Part shown: piece by piece, positions 21,761 to 31,635 of the stretch
Layout of the letters: every line of letters begins with the position of its first letter
Numbering within the stretch: the first letter of the stretch is position 1
From: Ignavibacteria bacterium GWF2_33_9
Lineage (GTDB): Bacteria > Bacteroidota > Ignavibacteria > Kapaibacteriales > UBA2268
Assembly: GCA_001804565.1 (NCBI GenBank)
Contig: MHAC01000084.1
Location: 1-34,748 of the forward strand
Direction of reading: 5' to 3'
DNA length: 34,748 nucleotides
Made by a program: the position numbers and the translations under genes
Notes under the pieces: model-generated
Told to the model about the DNA's origin: nothing
What the model saw: the letters and a program-made list of their open reading frames with translations, nothing else
Database searches by the model: none

Positions 21761-24607
21761 ATGAAACAGAATTATAAATTAATCCCTTATATTATTGCAA
21801 TTCCTACTATTATTTTAATATGTATTCTTATTAATAATAATTTTAAACGAAATTTTGAAATAAATAATTTAAGCAAATTAAGTAGAGCTGAAGTTACTGC
21901 ACTATTCCATGAATATGATCAAGCTAGGACAAAAGATCCTGCAACAGGCTTAGTACCTGAAAATATACGTAAGCAAGTATTGAATTTTGTAAGTAAAATT
22001 CCTGTAAGAAATGAATATTATTTTAATAATTCTTCCGCAAAATTCGGTGATTATCCGGAGGGGGATTTGAAATGGGAAAATTTAGGGCCAGATAATATTG
22101 GAGGAAGAACTAATTGTATTCAATATGATATTGAAAATGAAGATATTCTTCTTGTAGGAGCAGCATCAGGAGGCGTATGGAGAAGTGTAGACAAAGGTTA
22201 TTCTTGGACTAAAACGACTTCTTCTAATGCTATTCAGAATGTTTATTGCATTGCACAGGATATAAGAGAAGGTAAGACAAAAACATGGTATTATGGAACA
22301 GGTGAATTACTCTCTACTGTTGATAGGAGACATATTTTATCAGCCAGAATGTCTTATCCGGGTGATGGGATTTTCAAATCAATTGATAATGGTGCGACTT
22401 GGGAACCAATTCCATCTACACAGGGTTCATTTGCTGGGAATTTAAAGGATAATTTCCAGGGAGTTTGGAAAATTCTTCCTGATAATACTATTTTGGATGA
22501 AGATGTTATTTATGCCGCATGTTTAGGTGGGATTCTAAAGTCAACTGATGGTGGAAAAACCTGGGTCGAGATATTAGGAGATTCTAATAATAAACCATTT
22601 TCAACCGATATTGTGATGACGGACGGAGGGATTTTATTTGCTTCGATGAGCAGAGTATCCCTAAATGGCGTTGAACCGGCATATTTTGGTATATTTCGTT
22701 CTGTGGATAGAGGTTTAAGTTGGGATAATATTACTCCGGCTGATTTTCCCTCAAATGCAAAAGTGATTAAATTAGCATTGACGCCAAATTCAAACAACAT
22801 GCTGTATGCATTAGTTGATTACCCTAATGCTAATGGAATGAATCCTTATACTTTTCAGGCATCTTCCTTAGGTCTTTGGAAACTTGCAAATCCTGATATA
22901 AAATCAAAATGGAAAAATGTGAGTGTGGGACTTATATCTCCATCTGAGGAAGTGATGACTCCGGCTACACTTGGGGGATATGCATTTAATATTAAGGTTT
23001 CACCTTTTGATGAAAACACAGTTTTTGTAATGGGTACTAGTCTGTATAAATCTTCTAATGGATTCGATGATAATTCTCAGCTTGAAATGATTGGAGGATA
23101 TTATTATGATGATGGTTCCATTGGTTATGATTTGGGAAGTGATTATTTGCATCCTGATGTCCATGACATAGTTTTCCTTGAATCAGCTTCTAAGTCTGTT
23201 TTTAGTGTATCAGATGGTGGTGTATATTTTGCACAGGACATAACACGTCCAATACCACAATGGGAGCAAAGAAATGATGGATTTATTACTTCGCAGTTTT
23301 ATTCAATTGCTGTAAGTAAAAGTGATTATAAAGATTTTCTTATTGGAGGTTTGCAGGATAATGGAACTTTTTGCCTTAGGAATAAAAAAATAAGTAAGAC
23401 ATGGGAGGAAGTTTATGGTGGCGATGGTATGCCGGTAGCTTTATCGAAAGATTTAGATTTTGGTTTTGTTTCCTGGTATAGTGGAAATATGGTTTATTTT
23501 ACATTAAATCCTGATACGCATGAACCCGAAAATGGATATTATGCATCACCTAATATTTCAAACTCCAATTTTAATTTTTATACAGTATTTCAATTAAATA
23601 TTTTTGATAACAATTCATTATTTGTTGCTGCAAAGAATAAAATTTATTATCAACCCGATTTGAAAATTATTGAAACTGACCAAAATACATATTATAATGC
23701 ATGGGAAACTAATAGCCAGTACACAGTATCGCCTGATGAAAATTTCACATGCTTTGCTCAAACTGAAAATTATCCGGATGCTCTTTTTGCTGGAACAAAC
23801 AAAGGTAAATTATATTTATATGATAATATTTCCAATAACAATAAAGTTGTGAAATATGATATATCAAGTATAAATTTCCCTTCGAATGCCTGGCTTTCGG
23901 ATATAGCTTTCGATGAAGTTAATGGGATTATTCTTGTAACATTTTCAAATTACAATGTTGTTAGTATTTTTGCTTCATCAGATGACGGATCAACTTGGGA
24001 ATCGGTTGCGGGGAATCTGGAAGAAAATACAAATGGATTAGGTGCAGGACCTTCGGTACGAACGATTAAGGTTATGAAGAAAGCTCCAATACCTACAGGC
24101 AAACACCCTTCCGGTAATGATGTTTTGTACTTTGTTGGAACTGATGTTGGTTTATTTTCAACTGACAATCTTAATGGAATTAATACAATTTGGTATCGTG
24201 AAGGTGCTGATGATATCGGGAACGTCATTGTTGAGGATTTGGATGTTGTTGATGATGGTACTGAATTCAAGATTTACGTGGCAACTCAGGGTTCAGGGGT
24301 ATTTGGTGGAGAAGAACTTATAATTTCAGTTAATGATGAAATTAAATTAGAAGAAAAGCTTTATCAAAATTATCCTAATCCGGCAGACAAAAGCACAAAA
24401 ATTATGTTTACTCTACAAGAAGCTGAAATGGCAGATTTATCATTATACAACATTACCGGGAATAAGATACGTTCAATCTGTTCAGGATATATGGAAGCCG
24501 GTGATCATACGGTTAGAGTAAACACGTCCGGTTTAATTCCCGGTGCTTATTTTTATACTTTGAAAACAAAAAATTCTTCAATCACAAAAAAGTTGATTGT
24601 AAAATAA
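21761..24607 (+). CDS. Large secreted beta-propeller (Asp-box, VPS10/sortilin-like) protein with T9SS sorting domain
   Basis: The 948-residue protein starts with a basic N terminus and hydrophobic segment (about 8-28, YIIAIPTIILICILI). It then has many Asp-box turns: SVDKGYSWT, SIDNGATWE, STDGGKTWV, SVDRGLSWD and SSDDGSTWE. Spaced this way they suggest one or two multi-bladed beta-propellers of the sortilin/glycosyl-hydrolase-like type. The tail (from about 870; YQNYPNPADKSTKI, LYNITGNKI, GLIPGAYFYTL, KKLIVK) is a type IX sorting domain. It should be exported across the inner membrane and then secreted or surface-anchored by T9SS. No catalytic residues are evident. Its tail is as AT-rich as its body, unlike the first gene of the window. 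Confidence 0.9.
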   Translation: MKQNYKLIPYIIAIPTIILICILINNNFKRNFEINNLSKLSRAEVTALFHEYDQARTKDPATGLVPENIRKQVLNFVSKIPVRNEYYFNNSSAKFGDYPEGDLKWENLGPDNIGGRTNCIQYDIENEDILLVGAASGGVWRSVDKGYSWTKTTSSNAIQNVYCIAQDIREGKTKTWYYGTGELLSTVDRRHILSARMSYPGDGIFKSIDNGATWEPIPSTQGSFAGNLKDNFQGVWKILPDNTILDEDVIYAACLGGILKSTDGGKTWVEILGDSNNKPFSTDIVMTDGGILFASMSRVSLNGVEPAYFGIFRSVDRGLSWDNITPADFPSNAKVIKLALTPNSNNMLYALVDYPNANGMNPYTFQASSLGLWKLANPDIKSKWKNVSVGLISPSEEVMTPATLGGYAFNIKVSPFDENTVFVMGTSLYKSSNGFDDNSQLEMIGGYYYDDGSIGYDLGSDYLHPDVHDIVFLESASKSVFSVSDGGVYFAQDITRPIPQWEQRNDGFITSQFYSIAVSKSDYKDFLIGGLQDNGTFCLRNKKISKTWEEVYGGDGMPVALSKDLDFGFVSWYSGNMVYFTLNPDTHEPENGYYASPNISNSNFNFYTVFQLNIFDNNSLFVAAKNKIYYQPDLKIIETDQNTYYNAWETNSQYTVSPDENFTCFAQTENYPDALFAGTNKGKLYLYDNISNNNKVVKYDISSINFPSNAWLSDIAFDEVNGIILVTFSNYNVVSIFASSDDGSTWESVAGNLEENTNGLGAGPSVRTIKVMKKAPIPTGKHPSGNDVLYFVGTDVGLFSTDNLNGINTIWYREGADDIGNVIVEDLDVVDDGTEFKIYVATQGSGVFGGEELIISVNDEIKLEEKLYQNYPNPADKSTKIMFTLQEAEMADLSLYNITGNKIRSICSGYMEAGDHTVRVNTSGLIPGAYFYTLKTKNSSITKKLIVK

Positions 24608-24630
24608 ATTTAGAAAATTGATATAACAAA

Positions 24631-25287
24631 TTATATTGAAATTATAACAAATTTTTTATCTTCTTTCAGGTAATAGTCAAAACCGAATAAATCAATCGGT
24701 ACAATTTGCACTTTGAGTTTTGAATTAATTTTCAGAAGATTTGCAATTTCTTCATCTAAATTGCCTCCTTTCCAAAGGATTATCTTCCCATTATCTTTGA
24801 GTAAATCCTTTGTCCAGGTGTATATTTTATCAGTTGTAGCAACTGCTCGGGTTACGATTACATCGAAGAAATTAATAAATTTTTTCTGATTTTTCAATTC
24901 TTCGACACGCATTGCATAGGATTCAATATTCCTCAATCCTGTGTGCTTAGCAAGCATATCAGCAATTTTTAGCTTTTTCGAGATTGAATCTACAAGTGTG
25001 AGATAAATATCAGGTTTTGCAATTTTGAGTGGTGTGCCCGGAAAGCCGCCACCTGTACCAACATCGAGAACTTTGGCTTTAGCCGGGAAATTGAAGAATT
25101 TTAAAATTGACAGTGAGTGTAAAATATGATTTTCAAGCAAATTTTCAATATCTCTTCGTGAGATCATATTTACTTTTTCATTCCAATAAGTCATTTCATT
25201 ATAGAAACGATTGAGATTATCCAGTTGCTCATCGTCCAAAAAGATATTATTCGTTGAACATATTGTCCAAAATTCTGTAAAATTCAT
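24631..25287 (-). CDS. rsmG: 16S rRNA (guanine-527-N7)-methyltransferase RsmG
   Basis: The 218-residue protein has the RsmG pattern. WNEKVNMISRRD (35-46) comes first, then the SAM-binding motif VLDVGTGGGFPGTPL (73-87), LVDSISKKL and VTRAVA. It methylates N7 of G527 in 16S rRNA using SAM; loss of the enzyme gives low-level streptomycin resistance in other bacteria. It is convergent with the large T9SS gene and divergent from nth, and is not next to mnmG or parA genes as in many genomes. Confidence 0.95.
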   Translation of the reverse strand: MNFTEFWTICSTNNIFLDDEQLDNLNRFYNEMTYWNEKVNMISRRDIENLLENHILHSLSILKFFNFPAKAKVLDVGTGGGFPGTPLKIAKPDIYLTLVDSISKKLKIADMLAKHTGLRNIESYAMRVEELKNQKKFINFFDVIVTRAVATTDKIYTWTKDLLKDNGKIILWKGGNLDEEIANLLKINSKLKVQIVPIDLFGFDYYLKEDKKFVIISI

Positions 25288-25362
25288 TTATTTTGTAACT
25301 TTGCTTTTTCGCAAAATTACAATTATTCCACTGAATATTGAATTAAACAACATAAAGTAATT

Positions 25363-26016
25363 ATGAGTAAGATCCTGAAAAAAGAAAAAGAAAGAATGTC
25401 GAATATCCTGAATATTTTATCGAAAGAATATCCAGACGTAAGAATCCAGTTAAATTTCGAAACACCGTTTCAGTTATTGATTGCAACAATTTTATCTGCA
25501 CAATGCACTGATGCCCGTGTGAATCTGGTAACACAAAAATTATTTGCTAAATATATAACTATTGAAGATTTTACAAAAGTTCCGCAGGAGGAATTAGAAA
25601 AGGATGTTTTTTCAACAGGATTTTATAAATCCAAAGCTGAAAAAATCCAAAAAACTTCAAAAATCATCTCCGAGGAATACAATGGAGAAGTTCCATCAAC
25701 AATGGATGAATTGCTGAAATTACCGGGAGTAGGCAGAAAAACTGCAAATGTTCTTTTAGGACATATATTCGATACTCCCGGAATAGTAGTAGATACTCAC
25801 GTACTTAGAATTTCCAAAAGGCTGGGATTTACTAATACAGAAAATGCAGAAAAAGTAGAATTTGCTTTAATGAAATTAATCCCGGAAGATTTGTGGGTAA
25901 TCTTCACACATTATTTTATCAATCATGGAAGAAAAGTCTGTATGGGACGTAGGCCAAAATGTTATAACTGTTCAGTAGAAAAATACTGTGAATTTGAAAG
26001 TAAAATTTTTTCCTGA
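25363..26016 (+). CDS. nth: Endonuclease III (DNA glycosylase/AP lyase)
   Basis: The 217-residue protein is a complete Nth. ILSAQCTD (43-50) is the substrate-side loop. The helix-hairpin-helix LPGVGRKTA carries the catalytic Lys126, and VVDTHV carries the catalytic Asp144. Cysteines 193, 200, 203 and 209 (C-x6-C-x2-C-x5-C) bind the [4Fe-4S] cluster. It removes oxidised pyrimidines and cleaves the abasic site in base excision repair. It is convergent with the PD40/OmpA gene, with one base between the stops. Confidence 0.97.
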   Translation: MSKILKKEKERMSNILNILSKEYPDVRIQLNFETPFQLLIATILSAQCTDARVNLVTQKLFAKYITIEDFTKVPQEELEKDVFSTGFYKSKAEKIQKTSKIISEEYNGEVPSTMDELLKLPGVGRKTANVLLGHIFDTPGIVVDTHVLRISKRLGFTNTENAEKVEFALMKLIPEDLWVIFTHYFINHGRKVCMGRRPKCYNCSVEKYCEFESKIFS

Positions 26017-26017
26017 A

Positions 26018-28021
26018 TTATTTTTCAAGAATAATAAATTCAACTCGACGATTGAGTTTCCTTCCTTCTTCAGTTGAATTAGACGCAACAGGTTTCTTTT
26101 CACCATACCCTTTGCTGATTAATCTGTTGGGAGATATACCTTTGGCACTGAGATATTGCAAAATTGCTCTAGCCCTGTTACGGGACAATTCAAGATTATC
26201 AATTGGTGAGCCGACATTGTCTGTATGACCTTCAAGACGAATTCGAATATTAATGTTTTTACTTAGCAATTCAGCAATACGATTTAATTCAGGGAAGGAT
26301 TCGGGCAAAATTTCATATTTCCCTGTATCAAAGAAAATATTATTCAACTTAATTTTTGCTCCTTTTTGAATAGGGATTAAAAATAAATCCCTAGAAAGTT
26401 CCTTGTATTCCTTATTATCGGTCAAATTAAGATTTTCGTTGAGGGCAATATAATTTTCTGTTTGAGCGAGAATGCCGTAATTTGTTCCTGCAGGCAAAGT
26501 AATTTGATATTCACCTGTAATTTGATTAGAATGTGCAATTCCAATTTCTTTGCCTGTTCCCAAATCTTCGTAAATGATTGTTGCTTTCAGAGGGGATTTA
26601 TCTTTATTATCCAGCACTCTGCCTTTAATTAAGACAACACTTAATGGACGGACATCTTCATGCAATTTGATACGATAAATGTCTTCACTGTTTGGAGATT
26701 GATTTGAGGAAACATAATAAGCGAAATTTCCTGAAGCGGCAACAGAAAAATAAGCATCCCAGTAAACTGTATTGATTTTGTCGCCAAGATTAATGGGATT
26801 ACTCCATTTTTGCCAAGTATCATCAAGCCTTCGAGTCATGAAAATATCATTTCTTCCGTATCCCGGATACCCGTCACCCGAAAAATATAAGGTTTTGCCG
26901 TCAGAAGCAAGGAAAGGTGATTCTTCATCTGCAGATGTATTGATTTCAGGTCCCAAATTCATAGGAAAAGACCATGAGCCGTCTTTTTGCAGAAAACTCA
27001 CGTATAAATCATGTTCACCATAAGAATCATCTTTTTCGATGGAGAGCAGTAAAGTTTTATTATCATTCCCTAAACTGTAGCTGTTTGTTGGTGATTTGGA
27101 TTCCATGCCGGAGATAGACATTTTTTCAGGGTAAGACCAATTTTTCCCGTCAAAATTTGAAATTGAAATGCCTGTTGTTGGATATGCATCCTGATTATAC
27201 ACATTGCCTACCATCAAAGTATTATTATCCGGTGTGACAGAAATTGCAAAATTATGGAACTGATTATTAATAGGAGGACCAATATTTACAGGAGGGGAAA
27301 AATCTATTCCATTTGGGGCAAGAGCATACCAAACATCCTGTAAATGTTTTCCACCAATATTCTCGGAATTACCTTCCCGTGTGAAAAACAGTGTATTCCC
27401 ATCTGAAGATATAATCGGAGCTAATTCAGAATAATCGGAATTTATTGTGAGTAAATTTTCAGGTTCAACAGCAAAAGAATTGCTAACGGAAAAATTTATT
27501 TTTGCTTCGTATTTATTCTTGGAGTGAGTAATCCCAATAGCATCAATTTGAGTAATATCATTGAAATTTGCAGTATTGAAATCAATTCTTAATTGCCAAA
27601 GAGGGAAGCTGTTTAATTCTTCAAATATATTCCAAAATCTCCCTTCAGAATTTATTTGCTGAGGATTGATATTTTCATAAATTACTTTTTGTACCCCATT
27701 ATAATTTGTTAAAGTGATCTTAGAAACTGAACCGGGATTATAATTTTCACAAATAACAATTTGATTTGTATAAATCAATGTATCAAATTCAAGAACTATA
27801 TATTGATTTCGCCTTATTCCGGGTTGCAGAGTAAAAGCATTATTAGTTTTTCCGAAGTTTGGCATAACATTAAATTTCCCCAAAATCTGGCTAGGAGAGC
27901 CCGGAATGAATGTAGTAATCGATGTTGAACAGTCAATAATTTTTTTTGCCCAGTGAACATCTTGGGAAAAAGAAGTATAAATGATTGCAAAAAAGATGAA
28001 AATGATTAATTTTGTTCGCAT
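26018..28021 (-). CDS. PD40 beta-propeller / OmpA-family envelope protein
   Basis: The 667-residue protein has a signal peptide (about 1-20, ending SFSQ). A region of PD40/WD40-like repeats follows (LAPIISSDGNTLFFTREG, SPFLASDGKTLYFSGDG, and others), then a carboxypeptidase-regulatory-like beta domain (IKGRVLDNKDKSPLKATI). The C-terminal OmpA domain has NIFFDTGKYEILPES and GHTDNVGSPIDNLELSRNRA, which binds peptidoglycan. This architecture is common in Bacteroidota; one such protein, PorE, anchors the T9SS to peptidoglycan. I therefore suggest a cell-wall-linked envelope role, possibly T9SS-related. The ATG at 28021 gives the signal peptide; the longer frame begins with TTG. Confidence 0.9.
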   Translation of the reverse strand: MRTKLIIFIFFAIIYTSFSQDVHWAKKIIDCSTSITTFIPGSPSQILGKFNVMPNFGKTNNAFTLQPGIRRNQYIVLEFDTLIYTNQIVICENYNPGSVSKITLTNYNGVQKVIYENINPQQINSEGRFWNIFEELNSFPLWQLRIDFNTANFNDITQIDAIGITHSKNKYEAKINFSVSNSFAVEPENLLTINSDYSELAPIISSDGNTLFFTREGNSENIGGKHLQDVWYALAPNGIDFSPPVNIGPPINNQFHNFAISVTPDNNTLMVGNVYNQDAYPTTGISISNFDGKNWSYPEKMSISGMESKSPTNSYSLGNDNKTLLLSIEKDDSYGEHDLYVSFLQKDGSWSFPMNLGPEINTSADEESPFLASDGKTLYFSGDGYPGYGRNDIFMTRRLDDTWQKWSNPINLGDKINTVYWDAYFSVAASGNFAYYVSSNQSPNSEDIYRIKLHEDVRPLSVVLIKGRVLDNKDKSPLKATIIYEDLGTGKEIGIAHSNQITGEYQITLPAGTNYGILAQTENYIALNENLNLTDNKEYKELSRDLFLIPIQKGAKIKLNNIFFDTGKYEILPESFPELNRIAELLSKNINIRIRLEGHTDNVGSPIDNLELSRNRARAILQYLSAKGISPNRLISKGYGEKKPVASNSTEEGRKLNRRVEFIILEK

Positions 28022-28146
28022 ATATATATTAAATAATGAAATAAAACGATTTTTCAAGGTAGAAATTGAAAAATTAAGACTTAAAGAATTTTTAAATTTA
28101 TAATTTCGTCAATAATTAAATACAAAAAATATTAAGTATAAAGATT

Positions 28147-28644
28147 ATGGAAAATCCTTTAGTTGGAATAATAATGGGAAGCGATTCTGATTATCCCACA
28201 ATGCAAGGTGCAGTAGATGTTTGCAAAGAATTTGGTGTTAGTTATGAAGTGAAAGTAGTATCTGCACACCGTACACCAGACGATATGGCAAATTATGCAA
28301 AAACTGCTGCAGGCAGGGGGCTTAAAGTGATAATTGCAGGAGCCGGTGGTGCTGCACATTTACCGGGAATGACTGCTTCACACACAACTTTGCCGGTAAT
28401 AGGTGTCCCTGTTCAATCTAAAGCACTAAGCGGGGTAGATTCCTTACATTCAATAGTTCAAATGCCTCCGGGAGTACCTGTTGCTGCTGTTGCAATAGGT
28501 GGAGCTAAAAATGCCGGACTTCTTGCTGTTCAAATTTTAGCACTTTCAGATGATAGATTGAATAAAGCAATAGTTGATTATAAAATTAAAATCGCAGAAG
28601 AGTCAAGAGAAAAAAATAAACAAATCCAGTTCGGAATTTTTTAA
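28147..28644 (+). CDS. purE: N5-carboxyaminoimidazole ribonucleotide mutase PurE
   Basis: The 165-residue protein has the class I PurE signature: GSDSD (11-15), SAHRTP (39-44), and [11 protein letters not shown]. It converts N5-CAIR to CAIR in purine synthesis. The partner purK is not adjacent. The gene is followed 25 bases later by the GH57 gene with its own ribosome binding site. Confidence 0.96.
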   Translation: MENPLVGIIMGSDSDYPTMQGAVDVCKEFGVSYEVKVVSAHRTPDDMANYAKTAAGRGLKVIIAGAGGAAHLPGMTASHTTLPVIGVPVQSKALSGVDSLHSIVQMPPGVPVAAVAIGGAKNAGLLAVQILALSDDRLNKAIVDYKIKIAEESREKNKQIQFGIF

Positions 28645-28669
28645 ATTACTTTTTTTAGAGGAAAAATCT

Positions 28670-30382
28670 ATGCATAACGGAAATTACATGCTAATGCTGC
28701 ATACACATTTACCATGGGTTCTTCACCATGGAACATCACCTCATGGCGTGGATTGGCTTAATGAAGCAGTAGCTGAGTGCTATATTCCTCTTTTGAATGT
28801 ATTTAATGATTTGCTTGATGAAGGAATTCAAGCTAATGTGACTCTCGATATTTCACCTGTTCTTGCTGAACAAGTTGAACATCCTGATTTTAAGAAGATT
28901 TTCCTTGATTATTGTGATGAAAAGATTTCTGCAGCGAGAAAAGACCGTGAAGATTTTAAATCTTGGTGCTATGACCCACATCAAATTTATCTAACTGAAT
29001 TTTGGGAAGATTGGTTTGCAAAAAGAAAGCAGGATTTTATCGGGAAGTACAATGAATCAATTATGGGTGCTTTTGCTGAATTGCAGGATAAAGGTGCAGT
29101 TGAATTAATGACCTGTGGTGCGACTCATGGCTATTTCCCACTCCTGGGTTATGATAAAAGTATTAATTTACAATTAAATGCTGCAAAAGCAAATTACAAA
29201 AAATATTTTCACAAAGAGCCACGTGGTATTTGGCTTCCCGAATGTGCGTATCGACCTGCATATAACTGGCAGTCACATATCCCGGTGAATCCTTTCCATC
29301 ATAAAAACTTCAGAAATGGAGTGGAATCATTACTTTCCAAGCACGAGATTGATTATTTTGTAACCGACCAAAAACTTTATGAAGATGCCAAGCCAATAGG
29401 TGTATTCGACAAGGAGAGGAAATTCTTCAATAGTGTTTTGTCGCCGTATTATGAACATATCCCCGGGAACTTCGAAATAAATCCACTTAATCTTTATTTA
29501 GTTAGTTCAGGTGATATTAATTCGGGATATGCTGCTGCTTTCAGCCGTCATAGAGACCTCTCAATGTTAGTATGGAGCGGTGAAATTGGATATCCAGGTG
29601 AACCCGATTATTTAGATTTTCACAAAAAACATTTGAACTCCATGCTGCGTTACTGGCGTGTGACTGACAATAAAGCAGATATGGCATATAAGACGCTTTA
29701 TCATCCGGATTGGATTTGGGATAAAATCGACATGCAAACTAATCACTTTATTCATCATATTGAAAATTCTGTTAATTATTTCAAGAATGTTACCGGGAAG
29801 CAAGCCTCGCTCACTACACCTTTCGATACAGAACTTTTTGGACATTGGTGGTTCGAAGGTCCGGAGTTTTTACGTTCACTTATTCGTGGACTACATCATT
29901 CACCTTATGTGAAAATGGTGAAAGCTTCCGAACAACTGGATGAATTAAGGCCACAGGAAGTTATTTCTTTACCTGAAGGAAGTTGGGGTGAAAATAATAA
30001 TCATGATGTTTGGATGAATGAGGATAATAAATGGACTTGGGAAGATATTTATAATTCGGAACTTCGATTGAATAATATTTTTGAAAAAATAGATTTGAAT
30101 TCAATTAATAAAACAACCGAACGTGTGCTTTTGCAAACTTTAAGGGAAATGATGCTAATGCATTCATCCGACTGGCAATTCCTTATTCACACAAAATCAG
30201 CAAAAGATTATGCAGAACAAAGATTTTTCTTTCACTATTCGGATTTTCATCAATTATGTGATTTTGCAGGAAAAACTATTGCAGGGGATAAATTATCAGT
30301 TGAAGAAGAAAAAACACTTTCGCTAATTGAGAAAAGAGATTCAATTTTTCCAGAACTCAAACTCGAGTGGTGGTCGGATTAA
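28670..30382 (+). CDS. Glycoside hydrolase family 57 (1,4-alpha-glucan branching enzyme type)
   Basis: The 570-residue protein carries the GH57 regions. They are HTHLP (11-15); GATHGYFPLL; WLPECAYRP, with the catalytic nucleophile Glu191; and PFDTELFGHWWFEGP, with the acid Asp386. A helical C-terminal domain typical of the branching enzyme group follows (LRELMxMxSSDWQF-like; here EMMLMHSSDWQFLI). Such enzymes form alpha-1,6 branches in glycogen. No signal peptide is present, so it acts in the cytoplasm. I chose the ATG at 28670 because AGAGG lies nine bases before it; the longer frame would overlap purE and needs a TTG. Confidence 0.93.
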   Translation: MHNGNYMLMLHTHLPWVLHHGTSPHGVDWLNEAVAECYIPLLNVFNDLLDEGIQANVTLDISPVLAEQVEHPDFKKIFLDYCDEKISAARKDREDFKSWCYDPHQIYLTEFWEDWFAKRKQDFIGKYNESIMGAFAELQDKGAVELMTCGATHGYFPLLGYDKSINLQLNAAKANYKKYFHKEPRGIWLPECAYRPAYNWQSHIPVNPFHHKNFRNGVESLLSKHEIDYFVTDQKLYEDAKPIGVFDKERKFFNSVLSPYYEHIPGNFEINPLNLYLVSSGDINSGYAAAFSRHRDLSMLVWSGEIGYPGEPDYLDFHKKHLNSMLRYWRVTDNKADMAYKTLYHPDWIWDKIDMQTNHFIHHIENSVNYFKNVTGKQASLTTPFDTELFGHWWFEGPEFLRSLIRGLHHSPYVKMVKASEQLDELRPQEVISLPEGSWGENNNHDVWMNEDNKWTWEDIYNSELRLNNIFEKIDLNSINKTTERVLLQTLREMMLMHSSDWQFLIHTKSAKDYAEQRFFFHYSDFHQLCDFAGKTIAGDKLSVEEEKTLSLIEKRDSIFPELKLEWWSD

Positions 30383-30401
30383 TTAATAAAAAGAGAAAAT
30401 A

Positions 30402-30596
30402 ATGGATAATGAATTTAAAAAGAAATATCTGAAATCAATAGTTTTTATGTCAGTGTTTAATGTTCTGGGTGGTGCACTTTTCCTGTTTTCATTTTACTTA
30501 TCACAAATCACAGCTTTTTTATGGGCAGGATTAATCGTTATAGTCCTAACTGCAGTCCTGTTAATTTGGTTTTTCCTCAAATTTGCTAAATTATAA
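30402..30596 (+). CDS. Small two-helix membrane protein
   Basis: The 64 residues hold two hydrophobic helices (about 12-32 and 36-61) joined by a short turn, with a Lys-rich N terminus (KKKYLKS). It lies between the GH57 and hydrolase genes with gaps of 19 and 4 bases, so it is probably co-transcribed. I recognise no family. Confidence 0.65.
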   Translation: MDNEFKKKYLKSIVFMSVFNVLGGALFLFSFYLSQITAFLWAGLIVIVLTAVLLIWFFLKFAKL

Positions 30597-30600
30597 AACA

Positions 30601-31635
30601 ATGAAAATTCGTTCTATTAAACAATTTGGTGAATTGTTTCTAATAATTTTTGCATTCCTTTTTCAGAATTCAGCAAATGCACAAGATATAGTTCAGCCAA
30701 TTCCATATCCTGAAATGTCTGCCAAAGAAAAAGCAATGCTGAAGTATGAGGATATGCTTGACTACAGGGTTAATATAGATTCAATAATCAAATTTGAAAA
30801 TGTAGAATATAACACTCTTCCCGGGATTTATCCTGAAGAGATGATGTTCGATATTTATTTGAAATCCTCGACTTTTCAGAATAAAAATCAAAAAGCACCG
30901 GTATTATTCTTTATTCACGGTGGAACTTGGAAAAACGGGGACAAAGCTTTTCCTCTTAAACAAATAAGACAAATTTTGGATAGTGGATTTATTTTCATTT
31001 CCACAAATTATAGACTTTCACCAAATCCTGTGAATTTGAAGGATACAAACAGGATAAAATTCCCTATTCATCTGAAAGACTGTGCCCGAGCCTTTGCACA
31101 TGTTTACCAGATTTTACCTTTTATTAATGGAGATACAAATCGCATTTCTGTTATGGGGCATTCAGCCGGAGGTAATTTGGCAATTAGTTTAGCAACAATG
31201 GAAGAATTTCTTGGTAAATATAACATTCCATTAACAAAAATAAAGGCTGCTATCAATCTTGATGGAATAGGATTAAATTTGTATAAATTAATCAACTCGA
31301 TTCATGGTTCATATAAAAAAGAATTTATGAATGCTTTTGGAGAAACAGGTGAATCATGGGTGAAAGCATCTCCCGCACTGAATTTCAAAAAAGATCCATC
31401 TATTGCGAATATACTTTTAATAACTCAGGATTCGGATTTTCGTTCACAATTCAGTTTCGAATTTTACGATAAACTTACTGAGGCGGGTATTAAAGCTGCA
31501 ATTTTTATTGGATTTGACTTTACACATAATGAAATGATAACAAATTTCTGTAATAATGAAACAGAAAGCACAACGCTTTATACAAAATATATTTTTAATT
31601 TTATTCAAGAAGCATTCAAGGAAAAAAATAATTAA
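30601..31635 (+). CDS. Exported alpha/beta hydrolase (esterase/lipase-like)
   Basis: The 344-residue protein has a signal peptide (cleavage near ANA-QD, residue 27). The fold motifs are FFIHGGTW (103-110, oxyanion hole HGG), NYRLSP (136-141) and MGHSAGG (185-191) with nucleophile Ser188. The likely acid is in LLITQDSDF and the likely His in FTHNEM. The HGG and GxSxGG pattern is that of the hormone-sensitive-lipase/BD-FAE-like esterases. The substrate is unknown. It is co-directional with the small membrane protein and convergent with the ABC transporter genes; the stop codons overlap. The ATG at 30601 is chosen because the longer frame starts with TTG. Confidence 0.88.
   Translation: MKIRSIKQFGELFLIIFAFLFQNSANAQDIVQPIPYPEMSAKEKAMLKYEDMLDYRVNIDSIIKFENVEYNTLPGIYPEEMMFDIYLKSSTFQNKNQKAPVLFFIHGGTWKNGDKAFPLKQIRQILDSGFIFISTNYRLSPNPVNLKDTNRIKFPIHLKDCARAFAHVYQILPFINGDTNRISVMGHSAGGNLAISLATMEEFLGKYNIPLTKIKAAINLDGIGLNLYKLINSIHGSYKKEFMNAFGETGESWVKASPALNFKKDPSIANILLITQDSDFRSQFSFEFYDKLTEAGIKAAIFIGFDFTHNEMITNFCNNETESTTLYTKYIFNFIQEAFKEKNN

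Noticed and set aside
28574-30382. A longer GH57 protein starting inside purE
   Set aside because: It would need a TTG start and a 71-base overlap. The ATG at 28670 has a good ribosome binding site and begins at the normal family N terminus.
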